The position numbers and the translations under genes are program-made. DNA of 64,000 nt from positions 1-64,000 of the forward strand of contig JAGRBZ010000002.1 in the NCBI GenBank assembly GCA_020433805.1, written 5' to 3'. The DNA is from Anaerolineae bacterium (GTDB taxonomy: Bacteria > Chloroflexota > Anaerolineae > 4572-78 > J111). The stretch's first letter is position 1. The number at the start of each line of letters is the position of its first letter. The notes beneath the pieces were generated by a model, which saw only the letters and a list, made by a program, of their open reading frames with translations, was not told the origin of the DNA and did not search any database. This document shows positions 27,138 to 35,735 of this stretch, in pieces.

Positions 27138-30074
27138 ATGTCGCGCCTCGGACCCAAGCAAATCCTGCTTATTTTACTGGCCCTGGCCCTCCTTATCGCC
27201 GGGCTCAGTTTTGGCAGCTATTATTTTTCTGTTGAAGAACTCACGACTCGTCGAGGGGGAATGCTCGGTTTTATTCCCCGAGATTACCGCTTATATCTGG
27301 TCGAATATCGGTTGTTAACAGGCATTGTAGCCACGACAATTGTTATTATCAGCGGCGGCGTCTGGCTAACCGCTGAGCTGATCGCCCGGTTGTGGCAGCG
27401 AGCCCGCAACCGCGAATTGGCCACCAATGCCGTCCTGCTGCGCATCGCCCCCCGGGTTGATGAACGCAGCAAATGGGAGGCAGCCGCCGATATGTGGGCC
27501 GCCATTCACTCGACCCTGGCCCGCCCGGGCAAACAGGTTTGGCTGGGCGCGGGACTGCATATGAGCCTGGAAATCGTACAGCAAGCCGGCGAGCGGATCA
27601 CCTTTTATCTATGGGCGCCCCGCCCGGTAGCGGAGACCTTAGTTCGTCAGTTTCGAGCCACCTATTCAGGGCTGGAGATCGAGACCCTCGTCAAAAGTGG
27701 TGCTGACGGGTCCCCTACTGACGAAATTGATGACTACCTTGACTTGCCCGGTAATGAGTCGACTATTGATTTAGAAAATCGTAAATCTGAATTCGAAAAT
27801 CTCGAAGATACCCGAATGGGTGCAAAATGGGCCTGGGCCGACCTGGGCATCGGCTGGGAGGCATGGCGACCGCTCAGAATCAAATTCGCCGGCGATCCGC
27901 TGCCCTCCCTACTTTCGACGCTGGAGGGTCTGGCCCCGGGCAACCGGTTGGCGGCCATTCATTTTGTGCTGCGTCCGGCCGCCGACGGTTGGCAAAGCGG
28001 CGGTCAACGCTTCATTGGAAAACTGCGCGGCGATAACGTCAAAGCAGGCAAGTCGAAACCCAAACTGGGCAGCCAGGAACGGGAGCTAATCAAACAGATC
28101 GAGCAGAAAGCCCAGGCACGTGGGTACGACCTATGCCTGCGGGTTGTTGTGGCCGGACAGGGAGACGTAGACGGCAACCTGGAGCGGTTGATTCAGGTCT
28201 TCGACCAGTTTGGGGCTGATAACAGTCTGACGGTTCGAGCCAGAGGAACTCGGGAGGAGTTGTACCGGGTCACGGGTCGTTTCCTACCGGCAGGCTGGCG
28301 TAACAGTGTTGTCAGTGATTTGGAACTGGCGGCGCTGGCCCATTTGCCCAATCAGGACATCAGCGGCCTGGCTATCATGCGGGCCCGGGCCCGTTTGGAA
28401 AAGCCCAGTCCGGTCTCCTTTGTCGCGCCTGGCGAGTCGCGGGTCATCATTGGTCGCTTTGCCGATGTGCCCACCTTCGGTAGCCAATTATCAGAGATTG
28501 AATATCCCCTCAGCAGCTTGCGCCGCGCTTTTAAGCTGTCCGCAAACGGCGCGGGTGACAGCAATGGGACGCCGGCAAATATTGAGGCGGAACGACCGGT
28601 AGGCATCAAGCTATTGGACGCCCGCCGCCACTTCCACGTCATTGGCCCGACCGGCGTGGGCAAATCAACCATGTTGCTGCGCATGATTTGGCAATACCTG
28701 GACCAGTTCCCCGAGGCGGCGGTCTGGCTGCAAGAACCGCACCAGGACCTGACCCACAAGGTCATTCAGCGGGTGCCACTCTGGCGAGAGAAAGACATCA
28801 TCTGGCTCGATGTGATGGACCCGGAACGGGTGATTGGCATCAATCCGCTCGATGTGCCGCAGGAGGTCGACGTAGGCGCAGTAGTGGCCGACGTGATGGG
28901 CGTCATCCGCAAGGTAATGGGCGCCAGTTGGGAAACGGCGGTGCAGATGCAGGAAATTCTCAACAACGCCCTGCAAGCGGTTCTCGTGGGTCAACCGCAG
29001 CCGACCTTTGTCCACCTCTTTAAGCTACTCTCCGATGCCGATTACCGCTATGACCTGACCTATAACCTCAAAGACCCTATCGCCGCGCCCTACTGGCAGA
29101 GCCTGGAATTGAAGAAGGAGCGGGAACTGGACCAGATGTTTTCCGTACCTCGCCGCCGGATCAACGCCTTTTTGAGCAATCCCATTGTGCGCCGGATTGT
29201 GGCCCAATCCAGCAGCACTCTGGATTTCCGGCAGGCCATTGACAGCGGCAAGGTCATTCTGGTACAGCTTGATGGTCGTATGGGCGGTGAAAACCGGACC
29301 TTCGTCGGGGCGCTGATGATGTACAAGCTCTTTGGGGCGGTAATGAGCCGCATGGACATTCCCGAGGAGCAGCGGCGGCAGGTGGCCATCTGTGTCGATG
29401 AGTTCCAGACCTTTGTCGCCCAGAGCGGCACCGAGTTTGCCGACATCCTGGAGCAGGCCCGAAAGATGGGGGCCAGCCTGACCCTGGCTCACCAGCACTT
29501 GGGCCAGCTGACCCAAGGCGGCGGCGACCTGATCAGTTCGGTGGCCAATAATACCGGCACCAAAATTGTCTTTCGGGCGGAGTCGGCCGACGCCCCGCAA
29601 TTTTTGAAATGGCTGCCGGAGTTACAGAAGATCGAGGATTTGACCACCCTGGCCAACTACCGCTGTTACGTGCGACCCATGGTCAACGGCAGCCCCCAGC
29701 CGGTCTGCACCCTCTACACCTACGCCGACCCGCCCATCCCCGATCCTGAGGTGGAGCTGCGCCAGGGCCGGCGCGGCGAGCCGGAGCCGTTACCGGAAAA
29801 TCCGGGACAGTCCGCGCTGAACGAATTGAAACGGCTGCGAACGCTGCCCTCCGATGAGGCCCGCAAGGAATATTTGAAGCAACTGCCCGAGGAGGGCTGG
29901 ATAGCCTACCTGGCTGCCCGGCGCTATCACGACGCCCTGCGGCGCAATATGTTGATTGAACAGCCTGAGCTTATGCCGGACAAACTGGAACGGGTCCGCA
30001 CCCTGGTACGGCTGGGCTATGGTACGCCGCATTATGAAACTGAAGCAATGGTCGAGAAAATTCTGGAGCACTGA
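27138..30074 (+). CDS. VirD4/TraG/HerA-like coupling ATPase
   Basis: A 978-residue T4SS coupling protein. Two N-terminal transmembrane helices (ILLILLALALLIAGLSFG; TGIVATTIVIISGGVWLT) are followed by a large N-terminal domain. The ATPase core has Walker A GPTGVGKST (about residues 503-511), Walker B VAICVDEFQTF (about 749-759) and an LTLAHQHLGQL sensor motif. This matches TraG/TraD/VirD4 and HerA-type proteins that bring DNA or protein to the channel. TAGGAG precedes ATG 27138. It is paralogous to the ATPase-dead protein at 22992. Similar VirD4-like proteins with a long N-terminal domain are common in monoderm elements. Confidence 0.9.
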   Translation: MSRLGPKQILLILLALALLIAGLSFGSYYFSVEELTTRRGGMLGFIPRDYRLYLVEYRLLTGIVATTIVIISGGVWLTAELIARLWQRARNRELATNAVLLRIAPRVDERSKWEAAADMWAAIHSTLARPGKQVWLGAGLHMSLEIVQQAGERITFYLWAPRPVAETLVRQFRATYSGLEIETLVKSGADGSPTDEIDDYLDLPGNESTIDLENRKSEFENLEDTRMGAKWAWADLGIGWEAWRPLRIKFAGDPLPSLLSTLEGLAPGNRLAAIHFVLRPAADGWQSGGQRFIGKLRGDNVKAGKSKPKLGSQERELIKQIEQKAQARGYDLCLRVVVAGQGDVDGNLERLIQVFDQFGADNSLTVRARGTREELYRVTGRFLPAGWRNSVVSDLELAALAHLPNQDISGLAIMRARARLEKPSPVSFVAPGESRVIIGRFADVPTFGSQLSEIEYPLSSLRRAFKLSANGAGDSNGTPANIEAERPVGIKLLDARRHFHVIGPTGVGKSTMLLRMIWQYLDQFPEAAVWLQEPHQDLTHKVIQRVPLWREKDIIWLDVMDPERVIGINPLDVPQEVDVGAVVADVMGVIRKVMGASWETAVQMQEILNNALQAVLVGQPQPTFVHLFKLLSDADYRYDLTYNLKDPIAAPYWQSLELKKERELDQMFSVPRRRINAFLSNPIVRRIVAQSSSTLDFRQAIDSGKVILVQLDGRMGGENRTFVGALMMYKLFGAVMSRMDIPEEQRRQVAICVDEFQTFVAQSGTEFADILEQARKMGASLTLAHQHLGQLTQGGGDLISSVANNTGTKIVFRAESADAPQFLKWLPELQKIEDLTTLANYRCYVRPMVNGSPQPVCTLYTYADPPIPDPEVELRQGRRGEPEPLPENPGQSALNELKRLRTLPSDEARKEYLKQLPEEGWIAYLAARRYHDALRRNMLIEQPELMPDKLERVRTLVRLGYGTPHYETEAMVEKILEH

Positions 30075-30077
30075 GCC

Positions 30078-30137
30078 AAGGGTCGCAAGTTGCAAAGTCG
30101 CTATATGCCCTTGTGCCTTACGACTTTGCTACCTCGT
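30078..30137. repeat. Palindromic intercistronic spacer
   Basis: GTCGCAAGTTGCAAAGTCG on the left answers CGACTTTGCTAC on the right, with GCCCTTGTGCCTTA in the loop region. It lies between the coupling ATPase gene and the CooC-like ATPase gene, before GAAAGGAG. No T-tract follows. Confidence 0.5.
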
Positions 30138-30158
30138 TTACTGAAAGGAGTATATGCA

Positions 30159-31046
30159 ATGATCATCACTCTCGCCGGCAAAGGCGGTGTTGGTAAAACT
30201 TCTCTGGCGGGTATCTTGATTGACGAACTGGCCCGCCGTCACTTTAAGCAAAAATTGCTGGTTATTGACGCCGACCCGGCTGCTACGCTGGCCATGACTT
30301 TGGGCATCGACGCGCCGGCGGTCACCCTGGCCGATATCCGCGACAGTACCCCGCTCGATGCCGGGCAGATCAAGCAGCTTCCACCCGGCACCTCGCCGGC
30401 CCGCTTTGTGCGCAACCGGCTGGCCAGCGACGGCGTCATCGCCCGGCGACGGCTGCGCGAGCTCGATTTCGATTTGCTGCTAATGGGTCACGATCAGGGA
30501 CCGGGCTGTTACTGCCGCATTAATCAGGCTCTGACCCAGGCCCTGGCTTCAATCCAGGCTGAATACGATCTGATCCTCATTGATAACGAAGCCGGGTTGG
30601 AGCACATCAGCCGATATCGCCTGAACCGGGTTGATCTGTTTATGCTGGTGCTGACCCCGGGTCAGACCTCATGGCAGGTGGCTAACCGGATCAAAGCTAC
30701 GGCTGAAGCCACCGGTATTTCCATCGGGCAGACCTGGTATCTCTACAATCGAGTCTACGAAACCAGCCGGCTGGGATCGCCCGGCCCGCGCACGTTGCTG
30801 TTGCCTGAATGCTCCAGCCTGATGAAGTTTGATCGCCAGGGTGGACCGCTTCACGCTTTGGCCGGGAACCACCCGCTGCGACTGGCGCTGACGCCGCTCA
30901 TCGAACAGATATTGACCGAAACGATCACAGCGGCAACGCTAACGGCCGTTCCTTTCAATCCTAGCCTACCGGCAGCCAGCGACGATAAACTACCTGAGAT
31001 CGAGCCCGGCATCGAGCCGTTCCGGCGGCCTGACGCGGGGACATAA
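30159..31046 (+). CDS. CooC/MinD-type SIMIBI ATPase
   Basis: A 295-residue P-loop ATPase of the MinD/Mrp/NifH class. The deviant Walker A GKGGVGKT is at residues 7-14, and VIDADPAATLA follows. Two further motifs are those of CooC, the nickel-insertion ATPase of CO dehydrogenase, rather than ParA: GPGCYCRINQAL (a CxC pair that binds metal or bridges the dimer in CooC) and LIDNEAGLEHISR. The start is ATG 30159 with GAAAGGAG at 30143-30150. No CO dehydrogenase gene is nearby; the next gene is a Cys-rich protein. It may be an ATP-driven metallocluster or partition factor for the transfer module. Confidence 0.8.
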   Translation: MIITLAGKGGVGKTSLAGILIDELARRHFKQKLLVIDADPAATLAMTLGIDAPAVTLADIRDSTPLDAGQIKQLPPGTSPARFVRNRLASDGVIARRRLRELDFDLLLMGHDQGPGCYCRINQALTQALASIQAEYDLILIDNEAGLEHISRYRLNRVDLFMLVLTPGQTSWQVANRIKATAEATGISIGQTWYLYNRVYETSRLGSPGPRTLLLPECSSLMKFDRQGGPLHALAGNHPLRLALTPLIEQILTETITAATLTAVPFNPSLPAASDDKLPEIEPGIEPFRRPDAGT

Positions 31047-31051
31047 CTGGC

Positions 31052-31597
31052 ATGTGCGTCTCATATTGCTCACGGCAACAGTGGCTGTTCTGGAACCATG
31101 AGGATTGCAGTCCAATATTTTGTCCGGTCGTGGACGAAGCACACGGTGCCTGTCATACCTGCCGGCACCGCACGGGCGACAGTTGTCACCTGACCCGGGC
31201 CCCACTGCCGGCCAGCGGTGGCTGCTGCCACTGGAATGTGTCGCTGGTCGAAGGGCCGGTGGTGGTGACGCCGGCGTTAGTCGCACCCCTGGCCGGCTTC
31301 TTCGATACGGTGCGCCATATTCTGGCCGAGGTTCCGCATCAGATAATGGATGTCCAGTGGGTCATTGCTGCCAGCCACGTTGAGACCCTCGAGGCGCTGG
31401 GCATTGCATATAAGGTTGGCCCCGGCGGCCTGTGGGTTGATCCGGAGCAGCTGATCCTGACGGTTGATGAACCGGTGAGCGATATTCTGGGCCGGCTAGA
31501 TACGCCGTACCAGTTCGAACCGCAAACCGGTATCATCACGGTCAATCCGCTGCAGCTGCAACTCCCGTTGTGTTTCGGCAAGGGGATGGAGGAATGA
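31052..31597 (+). CDS. Cys-rich protein partnered with the CooC-like ATPase
   Basis: A 181-residue protein. Its N-terminal 60 residues contain nine Cys (positions 2, 6, 19, 24, 34, 37, 44, 58 and 59), including a CHTC pair and CC, a pattern that could hold a zinc or iron-sulfur centre. The C-terminal ~120 residues look like a compact alpha/beta domain with no recognised family. It begins 5 bp after the CooC-like gene and is surely co-transcribed. The ribosome-binding site is weak (GGGGAC). A metal protein matured by its neighbour is an attractive but unproven idea. Confidence 0.65.
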   Translation: MCVSYCSRQQWLFWNHEDCSPIFCPVVDEAHGACHTCRHRTGDSCHLTRAPLPASGGCCHWNVSLVEGPVVVTPALVAPLAGFFDTVRHILAEVPHQIMDVQWVIAASHVETLEALGIAYKVGPGGLWVDPEQLILTVDEPVSDILGRLDTPYQFEPQTGIITVNPLQLQLPLCFGKGMEE

Positions 31598-31698
31598 ACG
31601 ACGCAACCAATATGCCATCACCTTTCACCCAAAAGTCACCGGCTAAATACACGAAACTCATTCACTTTTTCACTGACACTGGTGGAAAAACGGGGTAA
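31594..31698 (+). CDS. Small ORF coupled to the Cys-rich gene
   Basis: A 34-residue frame starts at ATG 31594, overlapping the previous stop (ATGA), with GGATGGAGG just upstream. The product begins MNDATNMPSPFTQKSPAK and is polar and basic with no motif. The overlap and ribosome-binding site suggest real translation. The size and lack of homology leave doubt. It ends 23 bp before the second response regulator gene. Confidence 0.35.
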   Translation: MNDATNMPSPFTQKSPAKYTKLIHFFTDTGGKTG

Positions 31699-31721
31699 GG
31701 TAAGCCAAGGAGGCGGACGAT

Positions 31722-32528
31722 ATGAAGAAAATTCTGGTGGTTGATGATGAACCGGCTGCGCTGACGATGATGGAATTGATCTTGCAGCGGCACGGTTACC
31801 AGCCGCTCCCGGCACGAGATGGTAGCGAGGCTGTCAAGTTGTTGCAGACCCACCGGATTGACCTGATCCTGGCCGACGTGGCTATGCCCGGGCTGAACGG
31901 TTATCAGCTCTGCCAACTGGTCAAAAATTCGAGCGAACCGGACCTGGCCCTGATCCCCTTTATCTTCATCAGCGCTCGCAGCCTGGCCAGCGACATTCGC
32001 TACGGCAAATCCTTAGGCGCGGATGATTACCTGACCAAACCGTTTGACGTGGAGGACCTGCTCGCGGTTATCAAGGGCAAGCTGCGGGCGGCAGAACTGC
32101 TTCATCAGACTTTTACCCAACCGCTACTTGACCAGCCACCTGCGGTTATCAACCTGACCATCGGTGACCGGCAATTGTGGCTTGATCACGATCGGCGGCA
32201 GGCCTGGCTTGATGGGCAGGAATTGCTCTTAACTCGGAAAGAGATGCGTGTGTTGGAATATTTGGCCCGGCGGCCTGGCTGGGTGGTCAGCGATGTGGAA
32301 CTGGTCAAAGCCACCCATAGGTTGGAGCGGGTCAGTAAACAACAGGCCCGCCGTAAATCGGTGCGGGCCATTATCTCTTATCTGCGCCGTAAACTGGCCG
32401 TCCACCTGGCCGGGGTGGCCTGTATCAAAACTGTCCGCGGCCGGGGATATATGTTGTGTCTTAGCGATGAAGCGGGGAAGGATAATCAGCCACAATCTTA
32501 TGAGCGCCAAATCATCCAGACAGCTTGA
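31722..32528 (+). CDS. OmpR-family response regulator 2 (orphan)
   Basis: A 268-residue response regulator, paralogous to that at 8552 and of identical length. The receiver domain has D8/D9, phospho-acceptor D52 in LILADVAMP and K106 in DDYLTKPF. The C-terminal winged helix has LTRKEMRVLEYLARRPGW and TVRGRGYMLC. AAGGAGG precedes the ATG. No histidine kinase is encoded in the window, so both regulators depend on kinases elsewhere or act without phosphorylation. It lies between the transfer module and the MSC-leader gene cluster and may control the latter. Confidence 0.9.
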   Translation: MKKILVVDDEPAALTMMELILQRHGYQPLPARDGSEAVKLLQTHRIDLILADVAMPGLNGYQLCQLVKNSSEPDLALIPFIFISARSLASDIRYGKSLGADDYLTKPFDVEDLLAVIKGKLRAAELLHQTFTQPLLDQPPAVINLTIGDRQLWLDHDRRQAWLDGQELLLTRKEMRVLEYLARRPGWVVSDVELVKATHRLERVSKQQARRKSVRAIISYLRRKLAVHLAGVACIKTVRGRGYMLCLSDEAGKDNQPQSYERQIIQTA

Positions 32529-32535
32529 ACGCCGT

Positions 32536-33135
32536 ATGAATAGGCCTGTTGAATTTTCGGCCTGGGTGCTTAGCACCACGATGACCCGCTTTACAGTGGG
32601 CTGCAGAGCCCTCCTGCCCCATGTACCGCAATTTGGCGATCTGGTCAAGATCGAGACCACTGCTGAAGTTGCTATCTTTGGCCTAATTTACGATGTGTCC
32701 GTTCAGGATGACCTGGTTGTCCGCCAATTAATTTTGGTTGACAACCTGACCCGGGAGGTGGTGCTAGATCAACAAGAAAACCGGCTGGTTCCTATTGAAA
32801 TTAGCGTTCTCATCGTCGGGTACCGGCGTTTTGGAGGGGAGATTAGACAGGGATTACCCCCGCAACCGCCGGCCAGTCTGGACCGGCTCATTATCTGCGA
32901 CGCGGTTGAGGTGCGGTCATTTACGACGCGGCTCGACTATCTCAGCCTGGTTTTAAACACCCCCTGGCTGATGGCTGACGAGTTACTGGTGGCGCATTTG
33001 GTTCGAGCGGCTCTGGTTCGCCCGGCGGAGCAACGCTATTCCTTTGTTGTTGGGGCCGGTCGCCACTTGGCCCGGCTGCTCGACACCGACCTGGTGCAAT
33101 TGGATTACATCCTAAAAAGGTTGAACCCAAGATGA
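32536..33135 (+). CDS. Stand-alone HAS-barrel domain protein
   Basis: A 199-residue protein resembling the HAS-barrel (HerA/ATP-synthase N-terminal beta-barrel) domain as found in HerA N-termini and in cyanobacterial and Chloroflexi stand-alone proteins. Clues are FGDLVKIE...FGLIYDV, DDLVVRQLI, DQQENRLVPIEISVLIVGY and a GLPPQPPASLD segment. ATG 32536 is chosen but its ribosome-binding site is weak. ATG 32500 would overlap the regulator gene. ATGA couples it to the next zinc-ribbon gene. It may serve as a detached N-domain or adaptor for the HerA-like coupling ATPase at 27138. Confidence 0.65.
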   Translation: MNRPVEFSAWVLSTTMTRFTVGCRALLPHVPQFGDLVKIETTAEVAIFGLIYDVSVQDDLVVRQLILVDNLTREVVLDQQENRLVPIEISVLIVGYRRFGGEIRQGLPPQPPASLDRLIICDAVEVRSFTTRLDYLSLVLNTPWLMADELLVAHLVRAALVRPAEQRYSFVVGAGRHLARLLDTDLVQLDYILKRLNPR

Positions 33136-33347
33136 GCGACTATCTCGAACACATATGCCCAAAATACCGGACGGTGACCAGAGCCATTCCTGGTGGAGCG
33201 CCAATTTACCTGACCGACACGATGTGGTTCGAGCAAGGTCAATGGTGGATGGGCGAAGAAGAGATCGTCTGCCCGGTTCGATTTTGCCCCTTCTGTGGAC
33301 TGGAACTGAAAAGCCTGGAACAGGAGAGCGATGACCATGGTCGCTGA
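33132..33347 (+). CDS. Small zinc-ribbon protein
   Basis: A 71-residue protein with ICPKY near the N-terminus and a C-terminal VCPVRFCPFCG segment that gives a compact zinc ribbon. ATG 33132 overlaps the preceding stop (ATGA), so it is translationally coupled to the HAS-barrel gene, and its end overlaps the next start. The function is unknown. Size and motif suggest an adaptor or DNA/RNA-binding ribbon. Confidence 0.65.
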   Translation: MSDYLEHICPKYRTVTRAIPGGAPIYLTDTMWFEQGQWWMGEEEIVCPVRFCPFCGLELKSLEQESDDHGR

Positions 33348-33639
33348 TAACACCATAGCTCCCTACGGTCTGCTGTACAGCCGGGACCCGGACTCGACCG
33401 ATTTTCCGCTGACCGAGATCAAACGGGCCTGCCACTGCTTTCGGCGGCGGCGCGAATTCATTGGGTTAGAGCCGGCCCTTGTCCACTTGCATCCGTCTCA
33501 TCTGCCACTGGTTAACGAGGAGCAACTTGAGCTAACCATTAAGGCCGACATCAGGATTGGCCGGCAATATATCTGGTTGCGGGGCCGGCCCAAAGAAAAT
33601 GATCTTAAGGCCGAGGTGCAAGATGGCTTGCCAGAGTAA
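33331..33639 (+). CDS. Hypothetical protein, 102 residues
   Basis: A 102-residue basic protein without recognised domain. It contains a CHCFRRRREF patch and a C-terminal IRIGRQYIWLRGRP segment. AGGAG at 33322-33326 favours ATG 33331 or the nearby ATG 33337. It overlaps the preceding zinc-ribbon gene by 17 bp, and the next gene starts within its end, so it belongs to the same tightly packed operon. Confidence 0.55.
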   Translation: MTMVADNTIAPYGLLYSRDPDSTDFPLTEIKRACHCFRRRREFIGLEPALVHLHPSHLPLVNEEQLELTIKADIRIGRQYIWLRGRPKENDLKAEVQDGLPE

Positions 33640-34372
33640 CGCAGGACGCATCTCCCAGCTGGCCAGCAGGGTTAGCAGCGGTATCTCGCAATTGTCGAGC
33701 AAGCAAGCCTTCTTCACCGGCCTGGCTGTCGGCGCATCCGGAACCGGGTTAGGGGCGTTACTGGTGACCAACCGGCAGCGGTTGACTAACCTTTTGCAGC
33801 GGACTAAAGCACCACGTCAGGCTCTGGCTGTAAATAGCCAATCCGGGCCGGCCAACGGAACGCCGCGAGTGAAAAAGCAGCCTAAACCGATCCCGGCTCT
33901 GGCTGCCGGCAGTGGGGGTAAGTCCCAACCTAAACCGATCCCCGGCTTAACCAAAAGTGGTTCGAGCCGCTCAACCGCAAAACCCATTCCGGTGCTGGCC
34001 ACTTCACCCACGACCCTGCAAGCTGCCGCCGTTGAAATGAAGACCGGCAGCGATGAACCGTATTTGGCTCAAAACAGCTATCGGGTTGTTCGCGCTGACG
34101 GCAGCGATACCGGCCTGGCTGTCACGCCCTACCTGGACCCCGGCCAAGCCAACGGCAAACCGGCGGTGAAAGCGGATGCCTGGGGCGTGACCCATACCGG
34201 CAGTGGCGCGCTGGTGGATGGCCCCTATGACAACATTGAGCAGGCTCAGGAACTGGCCACAAAATTATCGAACCTGTCCTGGAGCGGGGCCATGTCAATG
34301 CAGGAGGTCAGCCAGGCTCAACGGATTGTGCAGGCCCATCGGAAATCAAGGGCAGGTGATTGTGAGTTGTGA
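33623..34372 (+). CDS. MSC-leader protein 1 with DGSDTGLA domain
   Basis: A 249-residue protein. It opens MACQSNAGRISQL, the leader shared by eight proteins here (M-[SA]-C-x3-[SA]-x-R/x-[IA]...G[IL]...[SG]-[KQ]). A hydrophobic glycine-rich helix (FFTGLAVGASGTGLGALLV) and a linker with three KPIPxL repeats follow. The C-terminal ~90 residues form domain B: YRVVRADGSDTGLAVTP, WGVTHTGSG and an amphipathic tail. Domain B recurs in the proteins at 34362 and 42039. ATG 33623 is supported by GAGGTG just upstream and by the family alignment; upstream in-frame ATG 33557 is rejected. The function is unknown and it is probably membrane-associated. Confidence 0.7.
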   Translation: MACQSNAGRISQLASRVSSGISQLSSKQAFFTGLAVGASGTGLGALLVTNRQRLTNLLQRTKAPRQALAVNSQSGPANGTPRVKKQPKPIPALAAGSGGKSQPKPIPGLTKSGSSRSTAKPIPVLATSPTTLQAAAVEMKTGSDEPYLAQNSYRVVRADGSDTGLAVTPYLDPGQANGKPAVKADAWGVTHTGSGALVDGPYDNIEQAQELATKLSNLSWSGAMSMQEVSQAQRIVQAHRKSRAGDCEL

Positions 34373-35735
34373 ATATGCGGCGGGACGCATCGCCCGGCTT
34401 CGAGCCGGAATTGGACAGTTGGCCAGCAAGCGTGGCTTTTACGCCGGCCTGGCCCTGGGCGGGCTGGGTCTGGTAAGTGCGGGTTTGGTGGCCCTGGCCC
34501 GGCGGCGCAGCGATCCCACGGGAGAGAGCCCATTGAGACAGCAACCCGCCCTGATTGATCCCAATCAGGTGCCGCAACTGCCTGCCCGCACCCAAATTGC
34601 GCCTGCTCGCGCCCTATCGGCAGCGGAACGGTGCCAGACCTGCCAGACACCGGCTCGGAGCAAACAGGGGCCATGGTACAGCATCGGCGGGCGCTCCTAT
34701 TGTCAGGACTGCGCTCCGGCCGCCGCCCGTCAGGCCGATATAGACCTGCTGCTGCCGGCTACATCTGGGCAAAACGGGACGGCAGCGATCAGTAACGTCA
34801 GTGCCGGCGGTGGCAGCAGCCGGGTCAAAGCGGTTCAAGCTGGGGTCGACTATCTTTCCCCGGAGCGCAGGGTTGAAACACGCCTGGTTGAGTCTCGAAT
34901 TGGTCTGAACGTGGGCAATGCCAACGAGCCGGCTCTGTTTGTGGTGGACAAAGCTTATGTCTTGCTCCGACCTGACGGTAGCGACACCGGTCTGGCCCTG
35001 ACACCCAATCTGAAGGCCGAGACCGGCGCTGATGGTCAAGCGGTTATCCGCGAAGATACCGGCCAATGGTGGATCACCCACATTCCCAGCGGGCGGGTGG
35101 TGACCGATCAAGCCTATGGCAACCTGGAAACGGCCCACATGTTGGGCAGCATTCTGGCCCAAATGGATTGGACTCGCGACGAGACCGAGTTCTCCACCGC
35201 CGACTATCGGCGGGCCAGCGCTACGATTACGTTTTTCAACCAGTCGCTGGCCGAGGCCAAACAAGAGGTGGGGCAGGGAAACCGTGCTCTGTCGGGCCAG
35301 CCAATGAAGCCGTCAACGCAGGCTGCCCCCTCCGTCCCAACCGGCACCCGCCGCCTGCCGGATAATGAGTCGCTGGCAGGCAGACTGGTGGCCGACGGCT
35401 ATGGCGGCGTCTCGCGGGTGCTGGAGGATAACGGGGATAAGCTCTTTCTGATTGACAGCCTGGGCAAACGGTACGAAATCTACCGGCAAGGGGCCCGCAC
35501 GCCCGACGAAAGTGATTTCGAAATGTGCCGGGTGGCTATGTCGTTCGATCCGGCCAGGCAGCCGGAAGCCAGTTGTGGCGCCTGCCGGCGATCAACGAAA
35601 GATACCGGCGCCGGTGAGATGTGGTACAAGATGGGCTGGCAAGCCTTTTGTGAAGGCTGCGCCACTGAGTACGCGGCCAACGAGGGCTACATCAAGGAGG
35701 AAGAGATTGACGAGCATATGATGGAGCTAGCGTGA
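34362..35735 (+). CDS. MSC-leader protein 2 with two zinc ribbons and DGSDTGLA domain
   Basis: A 457-residue protein. GTG 34362 gives MSCEYAAGRIARL, matching the family leader, and AGGTGA lies upstream. Order of parts: leader; a hydrophobic helix (FYAGLALGGLGLVSAGLVAL); a zinc ribbon CQTC...YCQDC (about 92-125); domain B with LLRPDGSDTGLALTP and WWITHIPSG (about 200-300); and a C-terminal second ribbon CGACR...FCEGC (about 405-440). It overlaps the previous gene by 11 bp and the next by 4 (GTGA). An ORF extension to 34203 is out of register with the leader and is rejected. The function is unknown. Confidence 0.72.
   Translation: MSCEYAAGRIARLRAGIGQLASKRGFYAGLALGGLGLVSAGLVALARRRSDPTGESPLRQQPALIDPNQVPQLPARTQIAPARALSAAERCQTCQTPARSKQGPWYSIGGRSYCQDCAPAAARQADIDLLLPATSGQNGTAAISNVSAGGGSSRVKAVQAGVDYLSPERRVETRLVESRIGLNVGNANEPALFVVDKAYVLLRPDGSDTGLALTPNLKAETGADGQAVIREDTGQWWITHIPSGRVVTDQAYGNLETAHMLGSILAQMDWTRDETEFSTADYRRASATITFFNQSLAEAKQEVGQGNRALSGQPMKPSTQAAPSVPTGTRRLPDNESLAGRLVADGYGGVSRVLEDNGDKLFLIDSLGKRYEIYRQGARTPDESDFEMCRVAMSFDPARQPEASCGACRRSTKDTGAGEMWYKMGWQAFCEGCATEYAANEGYIKEEEIDEHMMELA

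Noticed and set aside
30159-31046. ParA-type partition ATPase
   Set aside because: The GCYC and EAGLEHISR motifs fit CooC better than ParA, and no ParB or clear centromere repeats are adjacent.
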